A DNA stretch of 56,490 nt from Cladorrhinum sp. PSN259 (Eukaryota; Ascomycota; Sordariomycetes; Sordariales; Podosporaceae): the NCBI GenBank assembly GCA_033725935.1, contig MU867088.1, positions 1 to 56,490 on the forward strand, written 5' to 3'. Under the pieces are notes generated by a model. It had not been told where the DNA came from, searched no databases, and saw nothing but the letters and a program-made list of their open reading frames with translations. Shown here piece after piece: positions 1-10,781 of the stretch. The number at the start of each line of letters is the position of its first letter. Within the stretch, counting starts at the first letter, position 1. A program made the position numbers and the translations under genes.

Positions 1-95
1 TTTTCTTTTTCTTTTTCTTTTTCTTTTTCTTTTTCTTTTTCTTTTTCTTTTTCTTTTTCTTTTTCTTTTTCTTTTTCTTTTTCTTTTTCTTTTTC
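1..95. repeat. (TTTTTC)n hexanucleotide microsatellite
   Basis: A C occurs every six bases in a T background from position 5 to 95, about 16 copies, with no interruption. It starts at base 1, so its true length is unknown and the window edge may be an assembly break inside the repeat. Confidence 0.97.
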
Positions 96-890
96 CTGTC
101 TTATTTTTTCGGCATCTTCCGTCACCGTCGTACATAAGGAACCTCACACCTTTACCTCCAAAATTTACTTTGACATCCGCTCGCACACACTTTACTAACC
201 TCATACAAACGAGACGGAGGGACTGTTATTCGTAGCTTCATTATTATCTAACAGGGCACATTTGAGAATGACAATAATCGACTTGATGCATGTTCAAAAG
301 TTGGATGGACTTTTGTGCCTTTTGTGTTACTTGCCGTTTTAGCTTCATATATAACGTACAGACATATCTAGAGTGTACAGTACAATGCACAGTACCCCTG
401 CGTGTGATCGGCACGGATCTTGGCGGGGAAGCTGTTTAGGAGTGTTTTCCCCGGATTGGCGGGCCAAGCCGCCAAGCATAAGCCCCGTCCGGTCCTGTGG
501 CAAGCCAGAAACGGGCAGCAACTGGAACCTTGTTAACTTTTTCTCAACGACGGCCAAGAAAGAAACCCGACGACGACGAGGACGACGAGGCGCGCTCCGT
601 TTGTTCGAATATCCTTTTGTACTGTTCTTATTGTTATACCGCTCTTCTGACAAACACACACGAACGACGACCCGACGAGAAATCGAATCTTTAGAAACTG
701 GTGGTAGCCCCTGAATGCGCACGCAGTATGGTTATAAAATGGGCATAGTGGAAAGAAGGGTAGCCACTGCGAAGACGACGACGACGAAGAAGCCTTGTTT
801 AAATCAGACGAGCGGCGGTCGGTTATTATCATCATCATCATCATCATCATTAATAAGATAGGGAGAAAAAAAAATATTATCAGGAACAAC
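96..890. other. Non-coding upstream region of the Dcr2-type gene
   Basis: No open frame here resembles a known protein, and the short ones are compositional. It contains an ACG-rich stretch (about 771-790), an (ATC)n run at 828-850, and an A-rich leader directly before the ATG at 891. It is best read as promoter plus 5' leader of the plus-strand gene that follows. Confidence 0.6.
828..850. repeat. (ATC)n trinucleotide repeat
   Basis: About 7.7 perfect ATC copies, 40 nt upstream of the start codon at 891, so probably in the 5' leader. Confidence 0.9.
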
Positions 891-2753
891 ATGACGCGAC
901 GGATTGTATGTTCTCTCTCCTTTCTTTGCCCATTTTTACGCAACCCCTATCCCTCTACACCCCCCCCCCCTTCCCCTTTGATGGGCATCAAAAACTGACA
1001 TAATAAATAAAAGGTCAGAACCCTCCTCCAGGTCTCAACGGCAGCAACCTTTACCTTTTTCATAATCTTCCTGCTCGACCGCAACTTTCGGGTCCTGCCG
1101 AATGCGATACACGAGTACCTGCCCACCCACCACCACGGCTCGGTCATCACCGACATAACGGTAGCAAAATGCTCGAGCCTTAACATCTTTTCGAGCTGCA
1201 AGGTTGCCGACGGCAGCGGGAAGTGGACGAGGATAGAAAAGGATTTGCTGCTCAAAAAGGGGTTCGTGAGCAGCGCTTTCCTGCACGTGCAGAGGAAAAA
1301 AGAGGAAGAGCTAAAGGAAGGAGAGGACAAGGTCGTTGTTGATGTCTGGGTCGGGAGGTTGGATCCCAGTAAGAGTAAGGATATAAAAGATGACGGGGAG
1401 GACGGGAAATGGGAGCAAAGGTCGGGCGGGTTGTGGGTTAAACGGAGCAGTAAAAAGGGTGTTAGTGATTCCAAGGCGGCGGTTACTGCTGTGGATGTCT
1501 TGTTCGGGGATGACGCGGTCGAGGCTAGACCCGGCTGGGTGATGAGAGGGGGAACAAAGTTGCTGTTGGATGGCGGGAGGAGCAGTATCCCCGGAGCTCA
1601 TATTACCATTCGACGGGGAGCTCCTCAGGAGGTTGTGAAGCCTCAGTTGAGGGTGAACGATAATGGGCGGTTCAAAATCATGCAGCTTGCGGATTTGCAT
1701 TTGAGCAATGGGGTTGGGCACTGCAGGGATGCGCTGCCTGAAGATTGGAACGGCGGGAAATGTGAGGCCGATCCGAGAACGCTGGAGTTTGTCGAAAAGA
1801 TGTTGGACGAAGAAAAACCGGATTTGGTTGTGCTGAGTGGCGATCAGGTTAATGGGGATACCGCCCCGGACGCCCAGACTGCGATATTCAAGTACGCCGA
1901 GAGACTCATCAAGCGTAAAATACCATACGTGAGTATATTTGGGAATCACGATGATGAGGGATCTCTGAGCAGGTCGGCGCAGATGGAGCTGATTGAGACG
2001 CTTCCCTATTCTTTATCGAAGGCTGGGCCGGTCGATATCGACGGGGTGGGCAATTACTACGTCGAGGTTTTGGCCAAGGGCGGGTCGGGACACTCGGCGA
2101 TTACCGTTTACCTGTTGGATACGCACGCCTATTCGCCTAATGAGAAAAAGTATAAGGGTTACGACTGGTTGAAGAAGAATCAGATTGAGTGGTTCAGGAA
2201 CACGGCGCGGAGTCTGAAGAAGGCTCACAAGGAGTATACAAAGCATCACATGGACGTTGCATTTATTCATATCCCCATTCCCGAGTACAGGGATGAGAAT
2301 CTGGTGCTGTATAAGGAGTGGAAGGAACCGAGTACGGCGCCCATGTATAATTCGGGCTTTTATGATGCGTTGGTTGAGGAAGGGGTTTCGATGGTTAGCT
2401 GTGGGCAGTAAGTTACTATTATTTTTTCTTTGTTTCAATTTTTGTTGAAGAGGAGGGTTGCTAACAGTGTGTGTGTGTGTGTGTGAAACAGTGACCACGT
2501 AAACGAATACTGCGGTCTCTCCAAAGATCCAGAAACGGAAAAACCGTTACTGTGGATGTGCTACGCCGGCGGAACAGGGTTCGGCGGGTATGCCGGTTAC
2601 GGCGGTTTCCATCGAAAGATACGCATCTTTGACTTCAACATGAACGAGGCGAGGATCACCACCTGGAAGAGGGTCGAGTTCGGGGAGGACGCGAATAATA
2701 AGCGGGTTGAGGAGCTTATTATTGTTGATGGGGGGAAACCGGTTGTTCCATGA
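891..2753 (+). CDS. dcr2: Dcr2-type calcineurin-like metallophosphoesterase
   Basis: Exons are 891-905, 1032-2407 and 2492-2753, giving 550 aa. The introns start GTATGT and GTAAGT and end CAG, and both junctions keep frame. The first five codons (MTRRI) join exon 2 in frame and supply the only ATG; exon 2 alone has no good start. Residues 6-20 are hydrophobic, suggesting a signal anchor. Metal-binding motifs are in family order: ADLH (D226, H228), SGD (D276), GNHD (N310-D312), the IHIP region, and GHDH (463-466), which is formed across the second splice junction. Yeast Dcr2 is a phosphatase acting on Sic1 and in the unfolded protein response; that role is by homology only. Its 3' end converges on the next gene, which is on the opposite strand. 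Confidence 0.93.
2467..2485. repeat. (GT)n inside intron 2 of the Dcr2-type gene
   Basis: The GT run lies between a CTAAC branch site (2461-2465) and the acceptor CAG ending at 2491. Length changes would alter the branch-to-acceptor distance directly. Confidence 0.92.
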
Positions 2754-3055
2754 TGATGCAGCAGGAGAAGAGACAGAATAGGAAAGGGAATTGGAGGATG
2801 AAAGGATCAGCGTTCTTATTTTTTGGTATATAACAGTATAAAAAGAGCGAATGAAAGGGGACTACATAAACATAAGAAAAACAGATTCCTTACTCAGGGG
2901 TTCACTTTATCTTGGTTCAGGGGGTTGGCATTTTCACTAGTTGGTTGGTTGGTAAGTAAAAACAAGCGGATATCGTTTCATTCGTCACGTATATATGTGT
3001 GTATGTGTGTATGTTCGTATGTTCGTATGAGATTTAGTTTATTGGAAGTAGTTTG

Positions 3056-3080
3056 TATATATATATATATATATATATAT
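3056..3080. repeat. (TA)n dinucleotide repeat
   Basis: Uninterrupted TA alternation of about 12 copies, in the 3' flank of the Dcr2-type gene. Confidence 0.95.
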
Positions 3081-3110
3081 GTCGCAAAAGAATAGTATCG
3101 CTTCGTGGGC

Positions 3111-3192
3111 TTTTTTTTTTTCTTTTTTCTTTTCTTTTTTCTTTTCTTTTTTCTTTTTTTTTTCTTTTTTTTTTCTTTTTTTTTTTTTTTTG
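3111..3192. repeat. Polypyrimidine (T-rich, T/C) tract
   Basis: About 80 nt almost purely T with scattered C; read on the minus strand it is A/G only. It lies in the shared 3' region of two convergent genes. Confidence 0.95.
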
Positions 3193-4398
3193 GCTGATAT
3201 ATGAAAATTTTTGCTTTGGGTTCATGTTACTTTTACCTACTACTGTACATACATAAGTTGTACATACATACTGTTCTAGATGTTGCCGAAAGACTCTTTC
3301 GGAGAGGGAGGGAGGAGGAGAGACTTGTGAATAACGGGCTTGGAGAAAAAAAAAAGAAAAAAAAGGGAGCTGGCGATTATCTAAATTTTTGATGGAAGAC
3401 TCGCTGCTGAGTAGGTGAGCTTGGCGCCTGAGGAGCAGTACTATGTAGCGTTCTGCTAGATTAGAGGAGGAGGAGAAACTTTGTATCCCTTCGTCATCGG
3501 AGTTTGTCACTCCTTGATAGTTTTGTGCGCCGGATTAGAGACCGATAGTTATCAAGAACTGGGGGAACTATATTTAGGTGTGTAGATTACAGCCGTTGAT
3601 AGATGGAGAACTGGAAGGGATGATGATGGATTGGAGCATTATCTCATCTGAAAAAGTCATTGTATTTTATATCTCCCCCTTTCTTTCAAAACCACACCAC
3701 ACCACCCATCATGCACCCCTCAAACCCAAAGCTCATATACTTAAATATATGTAAATTCTCCATTCTTCCCGTTCCATCCATACATCCATCCTTCCGTGCC
3801 AGCTAGAAAAGATAATTGCGAGGGGTATATACTTTGTTTCCATAGCGCCAAATATAAAAAACCAAAAACCAGAAGAAACAAAATCATTCCCTCTCTCTCT
3901 CTTTCTCTCTGCTCTTCCCCTTTTGTGTGTGATCATTCATAAAACAAAGACGTCATCATAATTCCATCATATACATGTTGTCAATAAAAAAAGAAAGGAA
4001 AAAGAAACCAAGTCCCTGCCAAAGCTTCCCAAAATATGATATAAAGAAACTCGTCGTCATTATATCCAATCTCCATGGGAGAAAGAAATGATTAAATAAT
4101 TATCCAAGATTCCGGTTTGCCCACCTTCGCTCCTGTCGATTGTGAGTGTGTGTTGTATATGTTGGATGGAAATAGAAGCGAAGTTATGTTCTTTGGTGGG
4201 AAGTTGCGTTCTGTGAGCCGTACTGTGTTTACCGGCTTTTGTGAAGAAAAATGGATAACTGAATAGATGGGCTCGCGCCCTCTTTGGCCTTGCGGTCTTT
4301 GTTTTTCTTTATAATCAAGTCGAAAATTGGCTGATAAAGTCGTGGAAATCTTATAATTGCCGAAAAAGTATGTCGTGTGTTGTCCGTTGCTGAAATGA

Positions 4399-7300
4399 TC
4401 AAATACTCGCAACCCTTGCCCTCCCATCTGGCACTCTTGCGTGACAAACCATCAACTTGAGACTCGTTCCCCACTCCTGGCACTCCGCAAGCAGAGCTTT
4501 ATCATTCCACATGCTCTTCTTGGGAGTCGTAGGAGACAACGGCATCACCGTCGCGGCGTTCTCGTAGCAGCTGTTGTACCACCACCGCCCAACCTTTGCT
4601 ACCATCTTGGTGATGCTCTCATCCGCAACAGGACTCTCATCGTTCATCATCTCAGGAAGACTGCGCTCATCCTTCTTGGGCTTGGTTGTTGTCTTCGCTC
4701 CTCCAACAGCACTGAATGAACCCTTCCTTCCGCCACCTTCGCTTCCAGACGATCGAGAGATAGCACTCGCAACCGGAACTCCAACCCGACAGGTCTTGAT
4801 GTCCTGGAAGCCCTTCCTGCCGATGAGACGGAGAATAAGATCAGAAGTCGAACCCAGGCTAGTCTCCGGTGCCGTGGTATGAATGCGTTCCTTCAAATGA
4901 CGGACAGCACGGCGTCCACGGTTGCCCATGTTGTTCAAGTCCACATCGAGGATAGACAGCTCAATGAAACCCCCGGGTTTCAAGACCCGTCGAGCCTCCG
5001 AGATAATATTACGATAGTGGGACTCGGGAGCAGCGACGGGGAAGCGGAAGACCACCGAAGTAAATGTCTGACCACCAAAGGGAAACTTGTCCAAGTGAGA
5101 CCGATACTGCACCTGATGATGGTTTGGAGGACTAAGTGGGAAGGCGGCCGAGCTTCGATGATCAGCGGGCAGAGGAGCCCGAGGTGAGAGGTTGAAGAAA
5201 GTTGCGGCCGGATACGTCTCAGCAGCATAGAAAGACCAGTCATCATTACCAAGACCATCGACGACAAGTATCGACGGTCTCTTCAATGATCCCTCGACAG
5301 GAATCAGCTCATCGCGGATCGGGCTGAAGAGAACATGGCCAAAGGTAAGCCACTTGCTGACTGTCATTGAGCCCACGCGCAGATTGACTTGAGACAGTGG
5401 TGAGCTGTCCTCCGAGCCTTGACTGCTGCAGCTAGTGTCAGAGAGCCTCGCATGATTTCCCGGGACAGTGCTTGGTTGTTGCACCTCCAGTGGTTTTTCA
5501 GGTAGCGTTCCGAGATTGCTTGCGTCTACTTGTCCACGGACAGGAGACGCCTGGCCATTGTCCAACATGAATCTCACCTCTTCGGCCATTTCCGAGCTGC
5601 AAACGCTGGATGATGTTTGCTTCATTCCAGCACGCAAAGCCTGGATCAAACTTGGCAAGGGAGGGGGGCTGAGAGTTGGCGATTCTAACGGAGGATCAAT
5701 CCTTCTGGCGTTGAGCTTGCTGTCCAGACGCAGAGGTTTTGGCCAAGAATGCCCGCCAACGGGGCCTGCAGATGTTGATGCCGGGAACCGCATGATGTCT
5801 TCGCCAAGAATGTCATTGTACTCGTCCCAGATCTCATCCTCAGAAAGCGGGGCGTTTGGATCAGGTACTACGGCCGTAGCATCAGTGTAAGTCAAGAGGC
5901 CACCCGAGCTGCTTGACGTGGTTATTGTCGTGCACTGCGAGCCCTTGCGGGGAGAAAAAGAGATGAACTCTTGCTGGAACTGATTCGAATCCACAGGCGT
6001 CAGCCTGGGAATACCGTAGATCAGCGCCGAGATGTTGCTAGGGCTCTCTTTCGTGATCTCCACCATCTGGGGGATCTCCGGTGTCGATAACTCCGGGGCC
6101 GGTCCTACAGCCAGCGAGTCCTCGGCCTGTGGGCCAGGTCTAGTTGGCGGCATTTGAGCGCTAAGTCTGTTGAATGGTCTCGAGAAGCTCTTGGGCGAAA
6201 CTTGCTCAGGCCTTGCCTTGACGACCTTGGGGATGCGGCCGACTTGGGGTAGCCTGCTGGGGCGCGGAGGAGGTGGGCGTTGGGGAGGCATTTGTTTGGT
6301 CGGCTGTGGGATTGCCCTTGGGGCAGGCTCGATTCGAGGGGACGTGATGGCTCGCCCCGGTGTTGTCGAGGTTGTTGATGTCCTATTGCTGGGTACCTCG
6401 GCTTTTGGTGACTTCTCGGGTGATGGCGCTCGTGTTACCATGTGGTTACTGTTTTGGGCGATGCTGGTTCGTGGGGAAATTGGCGGAGTGAGGGCGCGCT
6501 TTGCTTCAAGAAGTACTTCCTCCAAGTCTGGAGTTTCGGCATCCTCCTGCTCTGACGAGTCTATCAAAGTGTAGAAGGCAACCGGCTTGGCCTGAACGGT
6601 CTTGACAGTAGCGGCGACGGTGGTTGCTGATTCTACTTTCTTTTCAGCAGCAGGTTGGCTCTGAGATCGACTGAAGAAGTTCCACTTGCGAGGGGAGCGG
6701 GCGCGCTTTATGAGCTTTTTGGGTCCGGAGAGGGTCGTGCTATTGGCCGGCTCCATCATGGCCACGGTTGCCTCCCCTGAAGGATCAAAGATCGAATCGT
6801 CTGACATGATGCTGGCATCTAAACTTGTCATTGAGGGAGACACAACCTGAGGCCGAGTAACGATTGGCTTCGGCACTCTGGGGGGTTCTTGTGTTCCAGA
6901 TTTAAGACGCAGCATGGACCTCCTGAGCGCAAGAGTAGGCTTCATAGTCAAGGCCTCAGAGTCACTGCTTTCAGATGGCCGCCGACTGCTAAGCGAGGGA
7001 GTTTGCGTTGCGTTGCGTGGAATTGGTGATGGCCACAGCGTGTGGCGGGCAGGCTCCCGAGATGACAACGAGATTTGAGAGTCATTTCTCGACTCGATGC
7101 TAGGCCGTCTCAATGCAACGCTTTGGTTGCTCTCAGTCCGATTGAGCTCCGAGCTCGTGTTTCGGTTCTCAACCACTTCCCCTCCGGCAATGATAACAGG
7201 AGCCATGCGGTCTTTTAGGAACGGATCGTTGGTCAAACTCTCTTGCGAGGACATGGTGCCGGGAATCACGCGGCCAATGCTGGAAGTGTTGCTGCTCTTG

Positions 7301-9054
7301 CGGCGGGCGTGACCAAGTCTACCATATCCCTCGTGTCCAGTGCCGGCTGCCGGTCCCTTCCTCGTTGTCTTCTCAGTCTTATCCTGTTGATTAGACTCTG
7401 GAACTGTCTTCGTCCGTCGCCCAAATATCGGGAAGCGTGATGTGAAGGCTGATACACCAGGGCTTGGCGTTCGAGTGGTCCTAACCGATTCAGGCTTAAA
7501 TGAGCTTGTAGCACTTCCTGATAAGGCAGGTCGAGGTGATGGAGTTGGCTCTCTGGCAGGGGGCCGTCGTGAAAGATAACTCGGCCGATCCGGCAGTGAG
7601 GACGAGAGTGCGGGCCGGACCACAGGGGCCGGGGCTAGAAGGCCACTCTGCCGTCTTTCAGGGAACGAGGATGCGGAGAGGTTGCTCTGGATGACCGGGA
7701 TTGGTTGGCTTAGCTGAGTGTTGAGATCCGGGGTGCCATCTCGACTGGGGCGGACAGGTGGCGTGGACTTGGGCGAAGTGACAGGCTGAGAAGGCAGAAC
7801 AGGTCTAGCACGCAGAGATGAGGTGACTTTTGCTGGCGAGGGCGATGCTGCTTGTGGTTGGGTAGCTTCACGGCCCGGCTTCAAAGGTGACTCCTGCTCA
7901 TCTCGGCTCCTCTGGGCCTTGTGTGACGACTGCCGGGGTGGGGGTGTGGGTGGGGGGAAAACGGAAAGTCTCTTGGGCTTTTTGTTGCTTCTCTGATCCT
8001 TGGAATCGCCGTCCGCGCGGACCGTCGAATTAGATGACGAGGAAGTAGAAACTTCCCTGACAAGCGACAGGCCATGCGGATCAGCGCTTACGCAGTCTAC
8101 CTCATTTGATATGCTGCCTGTTCTTCTGCGAGTGACAGGTGGTCGGGTCTGGGTCAGGTCGGCCTGTCGAAACCTGCCCCCAGATCGCAATGGAGCCACG
8201 AGGCCTGGGGATTGGGACGACATAGATGTCGGGGTGGTGTCTCGGCTGTATGACCCCGGGCCTGGAGATTCAGACCATCTTGTCGATGGACTGCCGCTGA
8301 AGGCGCTGTGCTGACTGCTTGTTCCTGAAAACAATGGCGTGGGGGGAGGAAGGTCGTGGGTAGCCAGGCGAATGGGTACCTCAAAACCAGCAGGACTGTG
8401 GTCTCTTGCCAAAGGCTTGACCTCTCGATACCTATCCAGCTCGGGGTATATAGTCACAGTATGTGCCGTGGTCACGGGAAGTTCGACTTGGTGAGCAATT
8501 CGAATCTCCATTGGGCTCTGTGTAAGTCCACGATCATACTGAGAGCTGAGGGAATCAGGAGAGGTTAGAGACCGCGGGTCCGAGTCAGAAGAGCTGGTCC
8601 TGATAGAATCGTCCACCGAATCGCTACGCGCGGTTCCCAAATCTTGTGATAATCCCGAGTTTTTCCTCCGAAGGACATTTCGTGGTTTGAGAGTTGGGGC
8701 TGGGAGTCTGCTTGTCGAAGAAGCAGACGACGCTGGGCCGTTGGACTGCGTGATTCCTAACATCGTTGCGCTGCCAATGGAAGCGCGAGACTGTGACTGC
8801 TGACCGAGACGAGGACGGTCGAATTGACCGTCCGAAGGCCGGCGATTTGACAAGGCCTGCGGTAGTTTGCTGGATGGTTTTGGTTGCGGGATAGTCCGCA
8901 ATGGCTGTGGGCTGGCCTCTGGTCTCTTTCTTGCCCCCCATATAGGGCCCGGCGCAAGCCCCCCCTTGGGGGTTTCCATAATGCCATCTCTAGACCCAGC
9001 ATCACCTGATCCTGATCGGCCAAATATCCTTGGTCTTGCTCTCTGTGAAGCCAT
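4399..9054 (-). CDS. Large disordered protein with C-terminal methyltransferase-like domain
   Basis: A single uninterrupted reading frame of 1551 aa. The start is the first in-frame ATG (9052-9054, protein start MASQRARP); the frame stays open further upstream but without an ATG. Residues 1 to about 1240 are low-complexity, rich in S, P, R and T with many SP/TP sites, so probably disordered and phosphorylated. From about 1255 to 1425 the sequence resembles a class I SAM-dependent methyltransferase: ILVVDGLGNDDW takes the place of the glycine-rich motif I, and RRVLKPGGFIEL is the usual post-motif found in type-11 methyltransferases. Motif I is not canonical, so activity is uncertain and it may be a scaffold with an inactive fold. 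I do not recognise a named orthologue. The ATG has C at -3, and upstream ATGs precede it (see the uORF entries). Confidence 0.86.
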   Translation of the reverse strand: MASQRARPRIFGRSGSGDAGSRDGIMETPKGGLAPGPIWGARKRPEASPQPLRTIPQPKPSSKLPQALSNRRPSDGQFDRPRLGQQSQSRASIGSATMLGITQSNGPASSASSTSRLPAPTLKPRNVLRRKNSGLSQDLGTARSDSVDDSIRTSSSDSDPRSLTSPDSLSSQYDRGLTQSPMEIRIAHQVELPVTTAHTVTIYPELDRYREVKPLARDHSPAGFEVPIRLATHDLPPPTPLFSGTSSQHSAFSGSPSTRWSESPGPGSYSRDTTPTSMSSQSPGLVAPLRSGGRFRQADLTQTRPPVTRRRTGSISNEVDCVSADPHGLSLVREVSTSSSSNSTVRADGDSKDQRSNKKPKRLSVFPPPTPPPRQSSHKAQRSRDEQESPLKPGREATQPQAASPSPAKVTSSLRARPVLPSQPVTSPKSTPPVRPSRDGTPDLNTQLSQPIPVIQSNLSASSFPERRQSGLLAPAPVVRPALSSSLPDRPSYLSRRPPAREPTPSPRPALSGSATSSFKPESVRTTRTPSPGVSAFTSRFPIFGRRTKTVPESNQQDKTEKTTRKGPAAGTGHEGYGRLGHARRKSSNTSSIGRVIPGTMSSQESLTNDPFLKDRMAPVIIAGGEVVENRNTSSELNRTESNQSVALRRPSIESRNDSQISLSSREPARHTLWPSPIPRNATQTPSLSSRRPSESSDSEALTMKPTLALRRSMLRLKSGTQEPPRVPKPIVTRPQVVSPSMTSLDASIMSDDSIFDPSGEATVAMMEPANSTTLSGPKKLIKRARSPRKWNFFSRSQSQPAAEKKVESATTVAATVKTVQAKPVAFYTLIDSSEQEDAETPDLEEVLLEAKRALTPPISPRTSIAQNSNHMVTRAPSPEKSPKAEVPSNRTSTTSTTPGRAITSPRIEPAPRAIPQPTKQMPPQRPPPPRPSRLPQVGRIPKVVKARPEQVSPKSFSRPFNRLSAQMPPTRPGPQAEDSLAVGPAPELSTPEIPQMVEITKESPSNISALIYGIPRLTPVDSNQFQQEFISFSPRKGSQCTTITTSSSSGGLLTYTDATAVVPDPNAPLSEDEIWDEYNDILGEDIMRFPASTSAGPVGGHSWPKPLRLDSKLNARRIDPPLESPTLSPPPLPSLIQALRAGMKQTSSSVCSSEMAEEVRFMLDNGQASPVRGQVDASNLGTLPEKPLEVQQPSTVPGNHARLSDTSCSSQGSEDSSPLSQVNLRVGSMTVSKWLTFGHVLFSPIRDELIPVEGSLKRPSILVVDGLGNDDWSFYAAETYPAATFFNLSPRAPLPADHRSSAAFPLSPPNHHQVQYRSHLDKFPFGGQTFTSVVFRFPVAAPESHYRNIISEARRVLKPGGFIELSILDVDLNNMGNRGRRAVRHLKERIHTTAPETSLGSTSDLILRLIGRKGFQDIKTCRVGVPVASAISRSSGSEGGGRKGSFSAVGGAKTTTKPKKDERSLPEMMNDESPVADESITKMVAKVGRWWYNSCYENAATVMPLSPTTPKKSMWNDKALLAECQEWGTSLKLMVCHARVPDGRARVASI

Positions 9055-9098
9055 TTGTTTCTTGTTTCGTTGAAGTGACACCCAGACAACTCGACCAT
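8757..9098 (-). promoter_or_regulatory. Possible overlapping upstream ORF
   Basis: An ATG at 9096-9098 with A at -3 and G at +4 opens a 113-codon frame that overlaps the main coding start out of frame. Its context is stronger than that of the main ATG. The encoded peptide resembles nothing, so any role would be to reduce translation. It requires transcription from beyond 9098. Confidence 0.3.
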
Positions 9099-9100
9099 AA

Positions 9101-9115
9101 TCACCCGCGACTCAT
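9101..9115 (-). promoter_or_regulatory. Possible minimal uORF (MSRG-stop)
   Basis: ATG AGT CGC GGG TGA lies 46 nt upstream of the main start codon. It matters only if the transcript begins further upstream, which is unknown. Confidence 0.35.
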
Positions 9116-10760
9116 GAATAGACGGAACAACTATTAGGATATCTCGGTTAAGCCCTTTATAAGATTGTTAGCGGCAGGATATCGAGGTGGCGTCGAGAAC
9201 GGATGGTAGCGAGGCCTGACTACCTTTGACGATCCACGTGGTGTTGCGGGACACACTTGGGGTCTGCTCTGCAACCCGAGTAATTAGGAGCCGAATTTTT
9301 AACGGGATCCCTCTGGTGATTATGTATAACCTCAAGTTCAACTCGGAGTTAGGCCAGGTCCATGGTGGCCACGAGGAGGGGGGCGGGTTCGGAGTAAGGG
9401 TCGCCCGATGTGTTGGCCTCGTCGTGTACCGAGCCCGTTCAAGTTGTTGATATTTGGCGTAAAGAAAAAGGAAAATAAGAATTAGATATGACGAAAGAAA
9501 AGAAACAATATGAAGTCAGAAGGAAGTCGCCAGGACAAGAATAATAGTTAGTTATATCAACCAAGCAACCGCTAGGGTAGGAGGGGTTCCCCTAGCGTCG
9601 AGTGAAAGGATGGTGGTGTGGGTGGGGGGAGGTAGGGGTCAAGTAGATGGTGGTGAGAAGGTGGGGGCGTCAAGATATGTCCCGTGTGTCTTGGTAAGGT
9701 CGTTCAACGGCCTGGTGCTACGCAGACAGCTTTGGGAGATATTAAGGAAGAGATGGAGAGATGAGAGCATGAGAGGCCCAAGGCACACTCGTAAAAACAA
9801 AAGAGAGCGGTGGAAGAGAGAAGTAGACGAAGACCGTGACAACGGCAAAAAGATACATAACAAGGGACGGAAGGGAATGGACGGAAACCATAAGAGATCG
9901 GGGATAGTGTAAGGTTTTCTTTTTTTTCCCTCTGTCTAGTGTAATGTACACACGGAGACTAGTACATGGATGGACGATGGAGTCCGGCAAAGGCGTCTCT
10001 CTAGCATGCACGATCCCTGAGCATATCGGCAGAGAAGTCATGTGGGATGACCGAAAAGAAGGGCTGTATTGGGCAGGAAAAAGAATTGCTATGGAGATCG
10101 GAGACTCGGCCAGCCAGTGCTATTCCTGACTCACCGTGCAGACGACGACGCGGGCAAAAGCGAAAGACACGACGGAAGCCACTGACAAGGCGAGGCGTGC
10201 CATGCGAACCGTTGAGAATGGGTCAATATGGGTCGAGGGAACCAAAGCGCGCCAAAGCAAGGTACGAACGGCCAACGACAGGTGCAGTGAATTGCAGCAA
10301 GCGCACCGCAATGCCCAGATGTGGATCCCACTAGAGATCCCTCGCTCGCCTGAAGAGGTGCATATCGAATTGGAGACTGCGCCGCGATCCGCCTAGACAG
10401 CCCTGGAAGCTGCAGGCGTGACATGTCCTATGAGCTTTCAATATCTGCACTTTGCAGTGCCATTGGGCACCCAGAGGCCGCAATCCGAGTGGGGACAAAA
10501 GCGACCCTGCAGATTTGGGTCGGTCGGAAGCAGAGAAAAGAAAGAGAATTAATGAACAGACAGACTTTCCGATAGTATCAAGGATCAAGAGAAAACAGAA
10601 AACAAGAGAGCGGCTGGAAACGGGAAACCAATCCCCGCCGCCGGCTTTGAGCGGCGAGAACGGGACAACAAACGGGAGTTGGACGGCGTGATGCGGGGAG
10701 GCGAGTGATGGAATCCAAGAGAGGTCTCGGGTAACTGCGGTCGTTGACCTTTTGGGTTGT

Positions 10761-10781
10761 CACCCATCATGATGATGGGTG
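10761..10781. repeat. 21-nt perfect inverted repeat
   Basis: Arms CACCCATCAT and ATGATGGGTG are perfect reverse complements around a single central G. It lies 1.7 kb upstream of the large minus-strand gene; it could be a dimeric factor site or be fortuitous. Confidence 0.85.

Larger units (their letters stand above)
2754..4398. other. Convergent 3' intergenic region
   Basis: This lies between two convergent genes, so it holds both 3' UTRs. It contains a TA run (3056-3080) and a long T/C tract (3111-3192). No open frame has protein-like composition and no RNA gene was recognised. Confidence 0.7.
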
